DNA of 64,000 nt from Xanthomonas theicola (GCF_014236795.1 NZ_CP049017.1:3202001-3266000); one strand, 5' to 3'. Positions 53,060-62,463 are shown, counted from the stretch's first letter. Numbers and translations: made by a program. The notes: generated by a model not told the origin, from the sequence alone.

Positions 53060-53314
53060 ATGCCTATCCGCATCAGCCCAGACAGGATTTCACTGAATAA
53101 GGATGCAGAGATCCAGTTCGAGGATGCCGATACAGCGTCGGCCATCGAAGCACTGGCGACGCAGCGCTTCGGGCCGATGGCGACCAACGAGGTCTGCAAT
53201 GGCACCAATCCATCTTGCACGAACACGAAGAATTGTTCATTGGGCAGCAACACCAATTGCAACAACCAAGGCAAGTGTTTTTTCACGCCTGCCCCAGGCC
53301 CTGGCCGGGGCTGA
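53060..53314 (+). CDS. Putative RiPP precursor peptide B (Cys-rich, CX5C repeats)
   Basis: 84 residues. The leader region (1-45) has ISPDRISLNKDAEIQFED like precursor A. The core has five Cys (46, 53, 59, 67, 73): C-NGTNPS-CTNTKNC, spacer SLGSNTN, CNNQGKC-FF. The tail is TPAPGPGRG. Strong SD (aggagg) four bases before the ATG, directly after the radical SAM stop codon. Compared with A, the shared four-Cys block is extended by a CX5C unit at the C-terminal rather than the N-terminal side. Same presumed role as A. Confidence 0.7.
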   Translation: MPIRISPDRISLNKDAEIQFEDADTASAIEALATQRFGPMATNEVCNGTNPSCTNTKNCSLGSNTNCNNQGKCFFTPAPGPGRG

Positions 53315-53337
53315 CCCTCATTTGACAGGTGGACAGC

Positions 53338-53778
53338 ATGACGACTCGCACGAACGACAGCCGCCGCAACTTCCTGATTGGCACTGCCGCCAGTGCAGTC
53401 GCCGCAATCGTGCCTGCGGCAGGAAACGCGTCGGCTCTCGCCCAGCCTGGCGCGCAAGTGCGTTCCGCACATCTGGCGCTACCGGAAACTCGGATATTTG
53501 CGGTGAAGCTGTTCGGCGACCTGCGCGCGCTGCCCGCGGAGCTGCAACTGATCCCGGGCCAGCTTTCAGACCCAATCGCCCTTCAGGGCAACGACACCTA
53601 TCGTGTGCGCATCACACCCACCGACATGGTCTCGCGGTTCGGGCCGATCTATTCGCTCGTCCTGTCCGATGCCAAGGGCACTGCGCTGGAACAGATGAAC
53701 ATCGGCAGCGACACCACCGCCGTCTTTCCAAGATTCGGCGTGCAAGCCTACGTGCTCTCGATCGAACAGGCGATGTAG
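53338..53778 (+). CDS. Small Tat-exported protein of the peptide operon
   Basis: 146 residues from the ATG at 53338 (AGGTGG five bases upstream). A twin-arginine signal (SRRNFLIG, Arg9-Arg10) and a hydrophobic Ala-rich segment precede cleavage near ALA (residue ~35). The mature ~110 residues look like an all-beta domain with no Cys and no known motif (TYRVRITPTDMVSRFGPIYS, QAYVLSIEQAM). Last gene of the operon. It could bind, carry or process the modified peptide in the periplasm, or be an immunity-type protein. All of these are speculation. Confidence 0.75.
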   Translation: MTTRTNDSRRNFLIGTAASAVAAIVPAAGNASALAQPGAQVRSAHLALPETRIFAVKLFGDLRALPAELQLIPGQLSDPIALQGNDTYRVRITPTDMVSRFGPIYSLVLSDAKGTALEQMNIGSDTTAVFPRFGVQAYVLSIEQAM

Positions 53779-53826
53779 TTCCCCTGTCCTGGGCGCCGAC
53801 GGCACCGCTTCCATCCTGCCTCCCTC

Positions 53827-53860
53827 AACAGCAAGCCCGCCATGTGGCGGGCTTGCTGTT
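53827..53860. terminator. Terminator of the peptide operon (bidirectional)
   Basis: Perfect 15-bp stem aacagcaagcccgcc / ggcgggcttgctgtt with loop atgt. It lies between the Tat-protein gene and the convergent YceI gene. Confidence 0.85.
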
Positions 53861-53896
53861 CTGCGACGACGCGACGCCATGCAATCGTGCGCAGGC

Positions 53897-54532
53897 TTAC
53901 TTCGCGTCCTGCAGCGCCTCGGTGGTGATGCGGATCTTGACCTCGTCGCTGACGTTGGGCACGTACGCGCTCAGGCCGAAATCGCTGCGCTTGATGGTGG
54001 TGCTGGCATCGAAGCCCAGCGCCGGCACCTTGCGCATCGGGTGCGGACCGGCGCCGTTGAGGGTCACCGCCAGCACCACCGGCTTGGTCACGCCCTTGAT
54101 GGTCAGGTCGCCAGCCACGCTCAACTTGTTGGTGCCGGCGGCGGTCACCTTGGTGCTCTTGAAGGTGGCGGTCGGGAACTTGGCGGCGTCGAAGAAGTCG
54201 GCGCTCTTCAGGTGCTCGTCGAACTTGGCGGTGAAGCTGTTGAGGCCGGACAGCGGCAGGGTGACCTGGACGCTGGACTTGGCCACGTTCTCGGCGTTGT
54301 AGACCAGGCTGCCGTCGACGTCGCCGAAATGCGCGGTGGGGTTGGAGAAGCCGAGGTGGTTCCACTGCACCAGCACGTCGGTGTGCGCCGGGTCGAGCTT
54401 GTAGGTGCCGGTGGCGCCCTTGATCGCGGTGGCCGCCGCGGCCGGCGCGGCGACGGCGCTGGTGACGGGCTGGGCGGCGGCGACGGCCAGCGCCAGGGCG
54501 AGCGGGAGCAGCAGGGTGCGGGTCTTGTTCAT
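53897..54532 (-). CDS. YceI-family periplasmic protein
   Basis: 211 residues. A signal peptide (cut near AVAAPA) is followed by an extended lipocalin-like barrel: YKLDPAHTDVLVQWNHLGFS at the start, then LSGLNSFTAKFDEHLKSADF, DLTIKGVTKPVVL and RSDFGLSAYVPNVSDEVKI. The family binds long isoprenoids. AGGAG precedes the ATG at 54532. Followed 89 bases later in coordinates by the nitroreductase on the same strand. Confidence 0.93.
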   Translation of the reverse strand: MNKTRTLLLPLALALAVAAAQPVTSAVAAPAAAATAIKGATGTYKLDPAHTDVLVQWNHLGFSNPTAHFGDVDGSLVYNAENVAKSSVQVTLPLSGLNSFTAKFDEHLKSADFFDAAKFPTATFKSTKVTAAGTNKLSVAGDLTIKGVTKPVVLAVTLNGAGPHPMRKVPALGFDASTTIKRSDFGLSAYVPNVSDEVKIRITTEALQDAK

Positions 54533-54621
54533 GGGCGGAACTCCTTGGACATCGGATGGTTGGAGAAAACTGCAGCAAACACGGGGACAGCGGCGTGAGG
54601 GCGAAGCGGAACGGGGACGGC

Positions 54622-55212
54622 TTACTCGATGCGCGCGGCTTCGTCGAAACTCAGCCGCGGCAGGCGCGGGAACAGGCCCGCGGGATCGCCATGGCCCAGG
54701 TTGACCAGGAAATTGGACTTGATCGCGGTGCCGGCGAAGAAGGCCGCATCGACCTTGGCGTTGTCGAAGCCGGACATCGGGCCGGCATCCAGGCCCAGCG
54801 AGCGCGCAGCCAGGATCAGGTAGGCGCCCTGCAGCGAACCGTTGCGCAACGCCGACTCGCTGCGGCCTTCGCGCGGACCGTCGAACCAGCTCTTGGCATC
54901 GGCGTGCGGGAACAAGTACGGCAGCTTCTCGTGGAAGTCCTCGTCGTGGGCCACGATCACCGTCACCGGCGCGGCCAGGGTCTTGGCCAGGTTGCCTTCT
55001 GACAGCGCCGGCTTGAGCTTTTCCTTGGCCGCGGCCGAGGTCACGAACACGAACCGCGCCGGGCTGCCGTTGGCCGCGGTCGGGCCCCACTTCAGCAAGT
55101 CGTACAGGGCGCGCAAGGTGTCCTCGCCGACCGGCGTGTCGTGGAAGGCGTTCTGGGTGCGGGCGGTACGGAACAGCTGATCCAGGGCGGCATCGTGCAG
55201 AGCGTCGGACAT
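54622..55212 (-). CDS. Nitroreductase-family protein, RutE/HadB-like
   Basis: 196 residues. FMN-binding fold with [37 protein letters not shown] (FMN contacts) and [16 protein letters not shown], typical of the RutE (malonic semialdehyde reductase) branch. No other rut genes are present, so the physiological substrate is open. Just upstream in transcription order of the YceI gene. Confidence 0.9.
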   Translation of the reverse strand: MSDALHDAALDQLFRTARTQNAFHDTPVGEDTLRALYDLLKWGPTAANGSPARFVFVTSAAAKEKLKPALSEGNLAKTLAAPVTVIVAHDEDFHEKLPYLFPHADAKSWFDGPREGRSESALRNGSLQGAYLILAARSLGLDAGPMSGFDNAKVDAAFFAGTAIKSNFLVNLGHGDPAGLFPRLPRLSFDEAARIE

Positions 55213-55343
55213 GCGAAAGTTCCTTTCGTCGTCAGGGGGGAGCCGACGCCGCCAACGGCAGGCGGTCTCGGCGCAAGGCGGCCAGTGTAGAGTGGCACGA
55301 TAGCCGCAACACCCAGCCGCGATGCAACGGATTACTACCAAAC

Positions 55344-56324
55344 GTGAAACGATCGGGCGCGCCCTGGGCGATTAGCGACGGCTGCGCCGGCAACGCACGC
55401 CAGGCGGACGCGCTCGCCGCGGCGCTGTCCGGACCGGCGACGCGTCCCGCACAGGCACTGGTGCTGCAACCGCATCCGCCCTGGCGCTGGCTGGCGCCGC
55501 GGCGCTTGCCCGGCGCGGCGCACGGCTATGGTCCGGACCTGGCCGACTTGCTGCGGCAACCGCCGGCGCTGGCGATCGGTTGCGGCCGGCAGGCGGCGCT
55601 GGCGACACGGTTGCTGCGCGCGCGCGGCAGCACCGTGGTGCAGGTGCTGGATCCGCGCCTGCCGCCACGGCACTGGGACCTGGTGGTGGTGCCCGAGCAC
55701 GATCGGCTGCGCGGCGACAACGTGCTCACCCTGCTCGGCAGCCTGCACCCGATCGACGACGCGTGGCTGGCCGCTGCGCGCGCCGCGTTCGCGCCGTTCG
55801 GCGCGCTGCCGTCGCCGCGCACCGCGCTGCTGGTCGGCGGCCCCGCCGCGCTGGCGCCATGGACCACCGAGGCGGCGGCGGCGACGCTCCGGCACCTGGC
55901 GGCGCAGCTGCGCGAGCAAGGCGGCAGCGTGCTCGCCAGCACCTCGCGACGGACCCCGCCGGCAGTGGCCCATGCCCTGCGCCATGCATTCGCCGGCGTG
56001 CCGGGCATGGTCTGGTGCGGCGAACACGACGGCCCGAATCCCTACGCCGGCCTGCTCGGCTGGGCCGAGCGCATCGTGTGCACGCCCGATTCGGTGAACC
56101 TGTTGTCGGAAGCCTGCGCCACGCGGGCGCCAGTGGCCGTGGCGATGCCGGCGTCGGCGCGCGGCCGCGCACGCGACTTCCACGCGGCACTGCACGCACG
56201 CGGACGCCTCGGCGATGTCCCGGCCATGCATGGCGTCGCCAGCGGCGAGATCGCGCCGCTGCGCGAAACCGCGCGGATCGCCGCGCACATCCGCGAGCGC
56301 CTGCAACTGGACGCCATCGACTGA
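55344..56324 (+). CDS. ELM1/GtrOC1-family protein
   Basis: 326 residues. It shows the two-lobed pattern of the family once named mitochondrial fission ELM1: [18 protein letters not shown] at the start, [20 protein letters not shown] in the middle, and [20 protein letters not shown] near the C-terminus, like the nucleotide-sugar site of glycosyltransferase GT-B folds. Possibly a glycosyltransferase of envelope polysaccharide. Divergent from the nitroreductase gene. Confidence 0.85.
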   Translation: MKRSGAPWAISDGCAGNARQADALAAALSGPATRPAQALVLQPHPPWRWLAPRRLPGAAHGYGPDLADLLRQPPALAIGCGRQAALATRLLRARGSTVVQVLDPRLPPRHWDLVVVPEHDRLRGDNVLTLLGSLHPIDDAWLAAARAAFAPFGALPSPRTALLVGGPAALAPWTTEAAAATLRHLAAQLREQGGSVLASTSRRTPPAVAHALRHAFAGVPGMVWCGEHDGPNPYAGLLGWAERIVCTPDSVNLLSEACATRAPVAVAMPASARGRARDFHAALHARGRLGDVPAMHGVASGEIAPLRETARIAAHIRERLQLDAID

Positions 56325-56423
56325 GGCAACGCGGCCTGCAGGCCGCGCGTACGCAAACACAGCGGAGCGGCAGGCGTGTCGGCAATGACCTGCCTGCCGC
56401 CCCGTGGTTGCGTTGCGCCCAAG

Positions 56424-58304
56424 TCACGGATTGCTGGGCGAGCCCGGCACGCCGGCCGGGGCGGCATCCAATGCATCGATCAGCGCGCGCACGACGGGCG
56501 TGCCGAGACCGACCGTGTAGTTGTACTTGCCCTTGAGCGGCACGTCGTTGCCGAGCACGCCGTTGTAGCCGGGGATATCGCGATGGAATGCCTGCGGATA
56601 ACTCGCCGCCAGCCGGTACAGGTAGTCGTTGAGATTGCCCTGGCGCCCATGCTTCTCCACCAGTAGTGCGGCCACGCCTGCAAACTCGGGCGTTGCAACG
56701 CTGGTGCCGATCATCGAATAGAACCTACCCTTGTAAACCGATAACACCGAGCTGGCATACGGCGCCCTGCCTTCCCGGCAAGGCTGTTTTGCGGTGTTCC
56801 CGGGACAACCGCCGACTAGCATGCCGACATCGGGCAATGCACGCATCGACTGGCGGGTGCCGCCCAGCGCGCGCAGTTGATAGGCCGGACGCTGGAAGAA
56901 GGTGCTCACTCCGCCACCGGCACCCCAATAGCCACCGGCCAGCAGCGCGCCCACGCCGTAGTAGTCCTTGGTCAGCAACGGATCAGCATAGGCGCTCTCG
57001 GAGCGGTAGCTGGAATCCAGCGATCCCTTCTTGTAGTCGGTGGACAGGTTGCCGCCGCCGACCGCGGTCACATGCGCATTGGCTGCAGGATGCTCGACGC
57101 CGACAACGTAGTTGCCGTCTTTGCCGTCGACCGCATATTGCGTTTCCGGACAGGCGAGCCCGGCGTTGTCGCCGCTCGAGGCGATGAAGGTAATGCCTTG
57201 CGCGTTGCCCTGCTTGAAGATCGCATCGGCGGTGCGGAAGTTCGGGGTCAGATCCTTGCCGTCGTTGTAGGCCTTGGTGTAGAACAACTCGCAGAGGCCG
57301 AGCGAGGAGCTGACCACGTCCGCCTCGTTGTCCTGGACGATCTGCCGGTAGCCCGCAACGACCGATTCATGGGAGAGGTCGGGGATCACGTACAGCAGGA
57401 CATGCGCGCCCGGTGCGCTGCCCAGCGCCATCTGCACGTCGAGCGCCGCTTCGCTTCCCGCCCGGCCCGTGTCGTTGATCCCCGGCTTAGCGCCGGCCAC
57501 ATAACGGCGTGCGTACAGTTTCGGATTGACGTGGCCGGCGGCATAGCGGCTGAATTTCTCTTCATTGAACATCGCATCCACGTCCGAATCCAGCACGTCG
57601 CTGGAGATCAGGATCGCGATCGTCGTACCGGTCCCATCGAGGCGGCGCTGCTGGCCGGGCGGGCCGATCATGCTCTGGTAGGACGGATAGCCGTAGGCCT
57701 GCTTGAGATCGTTGTACGCATAGACGCCGTCGCGTCCATTGCGATTGTCCGGATCGAACTGCCGCAGCCTCTGCGAATGCACATGGTAGAGCGGCAATCC
57801 GCTGGTCAGGCCGGTGACCACGGCGCCGCTTTCGCGCAACGCCGCCGGCAACTGCAACGTGCCGGCGGCGGCGAGCTTGGCATGCCCGCCTTCGGGCAGG
57901 TCCACCGCCAATGGCGTGGAGAACAGGCGTTCGACGTTGTCGGCGCTGGCGCTCGCGTGCAGGGTCGCGCCTTGCTGGGCAACCGACATGTGCGCGGCCT
58001 GCAAGGCCGAGCGCACGCGTTCGACCTGGGCAGGCAACGGCGCGAAGCGGCGCTCGAACTCGGCGCTCGACAGCCAATGATGGTACTGCGGGGACAACGG
58101 ATCCTGTATGTCCGCCAGCAACGCCTCCAAGTCGACTTCGTCGCGCAACGGCAGGTGCACGTCGAAGGTGACGGGCGCGGCGCGCAACGTGGCGGACATG
58201 GCGGCGAGCGTGGCGTCCTGCACGGCATGGGCACTGCCGAACACGAGCATGCCCCCGGACAACACAGCGGCCAGCAACGGCCGGCGGCGAATACGATCGA
58301 TCAT
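56424..58304 (-). CDS. Sedolisin (S53) serine-carboxyl peptidase, pro-form
   Basis: 626 residues. Signal peptide (1-28), then an activation pro-domain (residues ~38-190; LLADIQDPLSPQYHHWLSSA, EFERRF). The catalytic domain has Glu and Asp in GSEAALDVQMALG, the oxyanion Asp in ASSGDNAG and Ser in GTSVATPEFAG. A calcium-site Asp lies near the end (FHRDIPGYNGV). Secreted acid protease like xanthomonalisin. GGAG-rich SD precedes the ATG at 58304. The upstream region is unusually AT-rich. Confidence 0.93.
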   Translation of the reverse strand: MIDRIRRRPLLAAVLSGGMLVFGSAHAVQDATLAAMSATLRAAPVTFDVHLPLRDEVDLEALLADIQDPLSPQYHHWLSSAEFERRFAPLPAQVERVRSALQAAHMSVAQQGATLHASASADNVERLFSTPLAVDLPEGGHAKLAAAGTLQLPAALRESGAVVTGLTSGLPLYHVHSQRLRQFDPDNRNGRDGVYAYNDLKQAYGYPSYQSMIGPPGQQRRLDGTGTTIAILISSDVLDSDVDAMFNEEKFSRYAAGHVNPKLYARRYVAGAKPGINDTGRAGSEAALDVQMALGSAPGAHVLLYVIPDLSHESVVAGYRQIVQDNEADVVSSSLGLCELFYTKAYNDGKDLTPNFRTADAIFKQGNAQGITFIASSGDNAGLACPETQYAVDGKDGNYVVGVEHPAANAHVTAVGGGNLSTDYKKGSLDSSYRSESAYADPLLTKDYYGVGALLAGGYWGAGGGVSTFFQRPAYQLRALGGTRQSMRALPDVGMLVGGCPGNTAKQPCREGRAPYASSVLSVYKGRFYSMIGTSVATPEFAGVAALLVEKHGRQGNLNDYLYRLAASYPQAFHRDIPGYNGVLGNDVPLKGKYNYTVGLGTPVVRALIDALDAAPAGVPGSPSNP

Positions 58305-59015
58305 GGCGTCTTTCTCTCCTTGGGGTCGGACGATATGGCGCCACCTACATAGCAGTTGCAAGCGGCGTTGCATGGGCAGGAAAAACGCGCAGCGATCACT
58401 GCGCGTCAACAGGAACTCGCGACAACTACTGAACTGGAACGGCCACAGCGGGCGCACGCAAGCGCAATGAAGGCTCTCCTTCGCAATCCGGGCGTCCACC
58501 GGACAGGCTAGCGGCGACGCCATGCGGTCATTCAATAGCGGTCATTCGATACATGTCTCGACAACGTCACGAGCGAAAACCAGATGATGAAGAGCGATGC
58601 AATGATTCATGAAAATCCCCATCGAAACTTTGACGCCATACCGTATTTTCGATTCTGAAAAGAAATCCATCGACAATGTTTCATGGCCGCAGCCCACGCC
58701 CATGTACACTTATATGAAAAATGTGACGTATATGCGTTTTTATGCTGGAAAACATGATGCATGAGAAGGTTCGTTCTTTAACGATCGATATTCTTGTTTT
58801 GCATCCATTTATTTTCATCGAAGCACCAAAGCGCGCACTCGTGCACAGTGATCGCAGCCACTCGCGCCACAGGCCGCACCAGACCGGCCGATGCCGGCTC
58901 GACAAATGTGTCGCCTGCGTCCGTATTGCATAACAAACGCAACACGCATGACCCGATTCTGAAATCTCGCTGTCGCATCGTCGTCGGACCTCCTTAGCAG
59001 CCAATCCCCCCGCGC
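58305..59015. other. Long divergent intergenic region with AT-rich core
   Basis: 711 bases between the divergent sedolisin and TonB-dependent receptor genes. 58560-58800 is strongly AT-rich against the GC-rich background, with motifs such as tatatgaaaaatgtgacgtatatgcg. An 8-bp hairpin (acgcgcag / ctgcgcgt) lies at 58386-58407. No coding sequence is supported. Confidence 0.5.
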
Positions 59016-61313
59016 ATGCCTACCCATCACTTGCTGAGCGCGGCGATCCTCGCCGCGTTGCTGTCGCCGCCGGCGGCGCGCGCGGCGGACGCGCCGGTCG
59101 ACGGCGCAGCGACCGACGCCCGCCAACTCGATACGGTCTCGGTGATCGGCCAGGGCGAAACCCGCCAGGTGCAGCGCATCACCCGCCAGGACGTGGCGGT
59201 GCTGCCGCCGGGCACCAGCATCCAGAAGCTGCTCAACCGCATTCCCGGCGTCAACGTGCAGTCCAACGACGCGTTCGGCGCCAACGAGGAATCGCAGACG
59301 GTGAGCCTGCGCGGCTTCAACGGCACGCGCCTGGGCTATACGCTGGACGGCCTGCCGCTGGGCGACAACGCCTACGGCAACTACAACGGGCTGAACATCA
59401 GCCGTGCGCTGATCGCCGAGAACTTCGGCGGGGTGGAGCTGGCTTCGGGCATCGGCAACCTGGGCACCGCCTCCACCAGCAACCTCGGCGGCACCGCGCA
59501 GTATTTCTCGGACGATCCGTCCACCGAGACCGGCGTGCGCCTGGCGCAGACCGTCGGCTCGGACCAGAACCGCCGCACCTACCTGCGCCTGGACAGCGGC
59601 GAGCACAACGGTTTCTCGGCGTACCTGTCCGGGATCTATGCCAGTGCCGACATGTGGGCCAAACCGGAATCGCCGACCCACACCGCGCAGTTCAACGGCA
59701 AGGGCGTGTACCAGTTCGACGGCGGCAAGATCACCGCCTTCGTCGATACCTCGCGCACCTCGCAGGCCGACTACGCCTACCTGTCCAAGAGCGGCCTGCA
59801 CCGCGGCCTGGGCTGGGACTGGAACCTGTACGCGCCGGACTGGCAGCGCGCGCTGGCCGCCGCCTACTGCGCGCCGGCCACCCGCGATGCCAGTCGCTGC
59901 GGCTACAGCGGCGGCGTGGACAACATCGACGACGCGTACTACCAGAGCCGCGCGCTGCGCAACGACGAGCTGTACTACCTGGCCGGCGACTTCCAGCCCT
60001 CCGACGCGGTGAGCGTGCACACCCAGGTCTACCACCACCAGAACGAAGGCCAGGGCCACTGGTGGTCGCCGGGCCAGGCCTCGAACCCGGGCACGCCGCA
60101 GGCGCTGCCGATCTCGATCCGCAGCACCAACTACACCATCAACCGCACCGGCGGTATCGCCTCGCTGGGCTGGGACCTGGGGCCGCACCACCTGGAAGCC
60201 GGCGTGTGGTACGAGCGCAACAAGCACCACGTGGAGCGCAACTTCTACTGGATCGACGGCCCGATCGACGACGACCTGTTCCTCAGCGGCCCGGACCGCC
60301 GGCTGTTCTCGCAGGACTACGTGATCACCACCAAGCAGGCCTACCTGCAGGGCACCTTCAAGCTGCTCGACGAGCGCCTGACCCTGGACGTGGGCGCGAA
60401 GAGCCCGCACACCACGATGACCGCGCGCGAGACGCCGGGGCTCGCGGTGGAGTCGCCGGTCGCCAACGGCACGCTGAAGGCCGGCGAAGCGCTGCTGCCG
60501 CAGGCCGGGGTGAGCTATCGCCTGGCCGAAGGCCAGGAAGTGTTCGCGTCCTATGCCGAGAACATCGCCGCGTTCCAGGGCGGCGGCGCCGGCGGCCCGC
60601 TGCTGGTGACCCAGGCCTCGTTCGACGCCAGCGTCGGCGCGCTGGAGCCGGAGAAGTCGAAGACCTTCGAGGCCGGCTACCGGCTGGTGCGCGACCAGTT
60701 CGAGGCCTCGCTGGTCGGCTACGACGTCAGCTTCGACAACCGCCTGCTCTCGCTCAACCCCTGCCCGAGCATCCAGCAGGGCACCACGCCGGCGTGCACC
60801 ACGCGCTTCTTCAACGTCGGCTCGGTCAGCAGCCGCGGCGGCGAGCTGACCTTCATCTGGAAGCCGAGCGCACACCTGCAGTGGTACAACTCGGCCTCGA
60901 TCAACCGCTCCACCTACGACGACGACTACGTGCAGAACGGCGTGACCATCCCCACCGCCGGCAAGTCCACGGTGGACACGCCCAAGCGCATGTTCACCAG
61001 CGAGATCAGCTGGCACTACAACGGCTGGAACGCGAACCTGCGCGGCAAGTACACCGGCCAGCGCTATTACACCTACACCAACGACCAGGGCTTCGGCGGC
61101 TATACCGCGTTCGACGCCGGCACCGGCTACGATTTCGGCGCGGTGTCGTTCCTGCAGGACCTGACGCTGTCGCTCAACGTGACCAACCTCACCGACAAGC
61201 GCTACGCCTCCAACCTCACCGCGTTCAGCAACAGCGATCCGAACGGGCGTTCGCTGGCGTTCCATGCCAGCGCGCCGCGGCAGGTGTTCCTGACGCTGGA
61301 CGCACGCTTCTGA
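59016..61313 (+). CDS. TonB-dependent outer membrane receptor
   Basis: 765 residues. The signal peptide is cut near ARAAD (residue ~24). A TonB-box-like segment (DTVSVIG) precedes a plug domain (LPPGTSIQKLLNRIPGVNVQ, SLRGFNGTRLGYTLDGLPLG) and a 22-strand barrel ending in QVFLTLDARF with a terminal Phe. It takes up a substrate across the outer membrane with energy from TonB. The substrate is not readable. Its 41-base gap to the phosphodiesterase gene suggests a shared transcript and perhaps a phosphodiester substrate. Confidence 0.93.
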   Translation: MPTHHLLSAAILAALLSPPAARAADAPVDGAATDARQLDTVSVIGQGETRQVQRITRQDVAVLPPGTSIQKLLNRIPGVNVQSNDAFGANEESQTVSLRGFNGTRLGYTLDGLPLGDNAYGNYNGLNISRALIAENFGGVELASGIGNLGTASTSNLGGTAQYFSDDPSTETGVRLAQTVGSDQNRRTYLRLDSGEHNGFSAYLSGIYASADMWAKPESPTHTAQFNGKGVYQFDGGKITAFVDTSRTSQADYAYLSKSGLHRGLGWDWNLYAPDWQRALAAAYCAPATRDASRCGYSGGVDNIDDAYYQSRALRNDELYYLAGDFQPSDAVSVHTQVYHHQNEGQGHWWSPGQASNPGTPQALPISIRSTNYTINRTGGIASLGWDLGPHHLEAGVWYERNKHHVERNFYWIDGPIDDDLFLSGPDRRLFSQDYVITTKQAYLQGTFKLLDERLTLDVGAKSPHTTMTARETPGLAVESPVANGTLKAGEALLPQAGVSYRLAEGQEVFASYAENIAAFQGGGAGGPLLVTQASFDASVGALEPEKSKTFEAGYRLVRDQFEASLVGYDVSFDNRLLSLNPCPSIQQGTTPACTTRFFNVGSVSSRGGELTFIWKPSAHLQWYNSASINRSTYDDDYVQNGVTIPTAGKSTVDTPKRMFTSEISWHYNGWNANLRGKYTGQRYYTYTNDQGFGGYTAFDAGTGYDFGAVSFLQDLTLSLNVTNLTDKRYASNLTAFSNSDPNGRSLAFHASAPRQVFLTLDARF

Positions 61314-61353
61314 ACGCGCGCATTCTGCCCCACCTCGCCACCGAGCGCATGCG

Positions 61354-62463
61354 ATGATGAAGCCGATGATCTGGCTGCTGGGGTGTTCGATGGCGCTGTC
61401 GTCGCTGACCGCCGCGGCCGAGGCCGCGGCACCGGGTACGGGCAAGCCGCTGGTGATCGGCCACCGCGGCGCCAGCGCGCTGCGCCCCGAGCACACGCTG
61501 GCCTCCTATGCCAAGGCCATCGCCGACGGCGCCGACTACATCGAACCGGACCTGGTTTCGAGCAGGGACGGCGCGCTGGTGGCGCGCCACGAGAACGAGA
61601 TCGGCGCCACCACCGACGTGGCCGCGCATCCGGAATTCGCCGCGCGCAAGACGGTCAAGCAGATCGACGGGCAGCGCGTGGAGGGCTGGTTCACCGAGGA
61701 TTTCACCCTGGCCGAACTGAAGACGCTGCGCGCGCGCGAGCGCCTGCCGCACCTGCGCGGCACCGCCTTCGACGGCCAGTTCCAGTTGCTCACCTTCGAC
61801 GAGATCATCGATTTCGCCGCGGCCGCGTCGGCCACGCGCGGGCGTCCAATCGGGCTGATCCCGGAGATCAAGCACGGCACCTATTTCCAGTCGCTGGGCC
61901 TGGCGATGGAGGACAAGGTGCTGGCCACGCTGGACGCGCATGCGTACACGCGCAGCGCGCCGGTGGTGGTGCAGTCGTTCGAGATCGGCAACCTGAAATA
62001 TCTGCACCGCAAGCTCGGCGACAGCCATCCAAACGTGCGCCTGGTGCAGTTGTTGGGCGATCCGAAGGAGCGCCCGGGCGACCAGTTGCGCGATGGTCCC
62101 ACGTACGCGCAGATGGGCAGCGCGCAAGGCCTGCGCGCCATCGCCAATTATGCGCAACTGGTCAGCCCGGGCCTGCGCACCATCGTCCCGGTCGGTGCCG
62201 ACGGCGCACTGGCAGCACCTACCTCCTTCGTCGCCGATGCGCATGCGGCCGGGCTGCTGGTGGTGCCGTACACGTTCCGCCCTGAGAATTACTTCCTGCC
62301 CAAGCAACTGCAGGACGCCCGCGGTCCAACGGCGGTGAATGCCGATGGCAGCATCGCCGAGATGCGCGCGTTCCTGGCCGCGGGCGTGGATGGCTTCTTC
62401 ACCGACGCCCCGGCGGTCGGGCGTGCCGCCGTGGATGGGAGGGCGGTGTCGGACGAGCGCTGA
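61354..62463 (+). CDS. Glycerophosphodiester phosphodiesterase, exported
   Basis: 369 residues; tandem ATG codons at 61354 and 61357. Signal peptide (residues ~5-25). The GDPD barrel has VIGHRGASALRPEHTLASY (catalytic His and Arg-Gly), the metal-ligand block YIEPDLVSSRDGALVARHEN, and PEIKHGTYF. It hydrolyses glycerophosphodiesters to glycerol-3-phosphate and an alcohol in the periplasm, like GlpQ. Follows the TonB-dependent receptor. Confidence 0.93.
   Translation: MMKPMIWLLGCSMALSSLTAAAEAAAPGTGKPLVIGHRGASALRPEHTLASYAKAIADGADYIEPDLVSSRDGALVARHENEIGATTDVAAHPEFAARKTVKQIDGQRVEGWFTEDFTLAELKTLRARERLPHLRGTAFDGQFQLLTFDEIIDFAAAASATRGRPIGLIPEIKHGTYFQSLGLAMEDKVLATLDAHAYTRSAPVVVQSFEIGNLKYLHRKLGDSHPNVRLVQLLGDPKERPGDQLRDGPTYAQMGSAQGLRAIANYAQLVSPGLRTIVPVGADGALAAPTSFVADAHAAGLLVVPYTFRPENYFLPKQLQDARGPTAVNADGSIAEMRAFLAAGVDGFFTDAPAVGRAAVDGRAVSDER

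Noticed and set aside
52067..53100. Frameshift at the end of the radical SAM gene that would restore more Cys
   Set aside because: The alternative frame gives only one further Cys (PACQPVAH) and runs over the strong Shine-Dalgarno of precursor B, so the short end is more plausible.
58681..59004. Short frames in the AT-rich island before the TonB-dependent receptor
   Set aside because: No ribosome binding sites, no recognisable domains, and conflicting frames on both strands.
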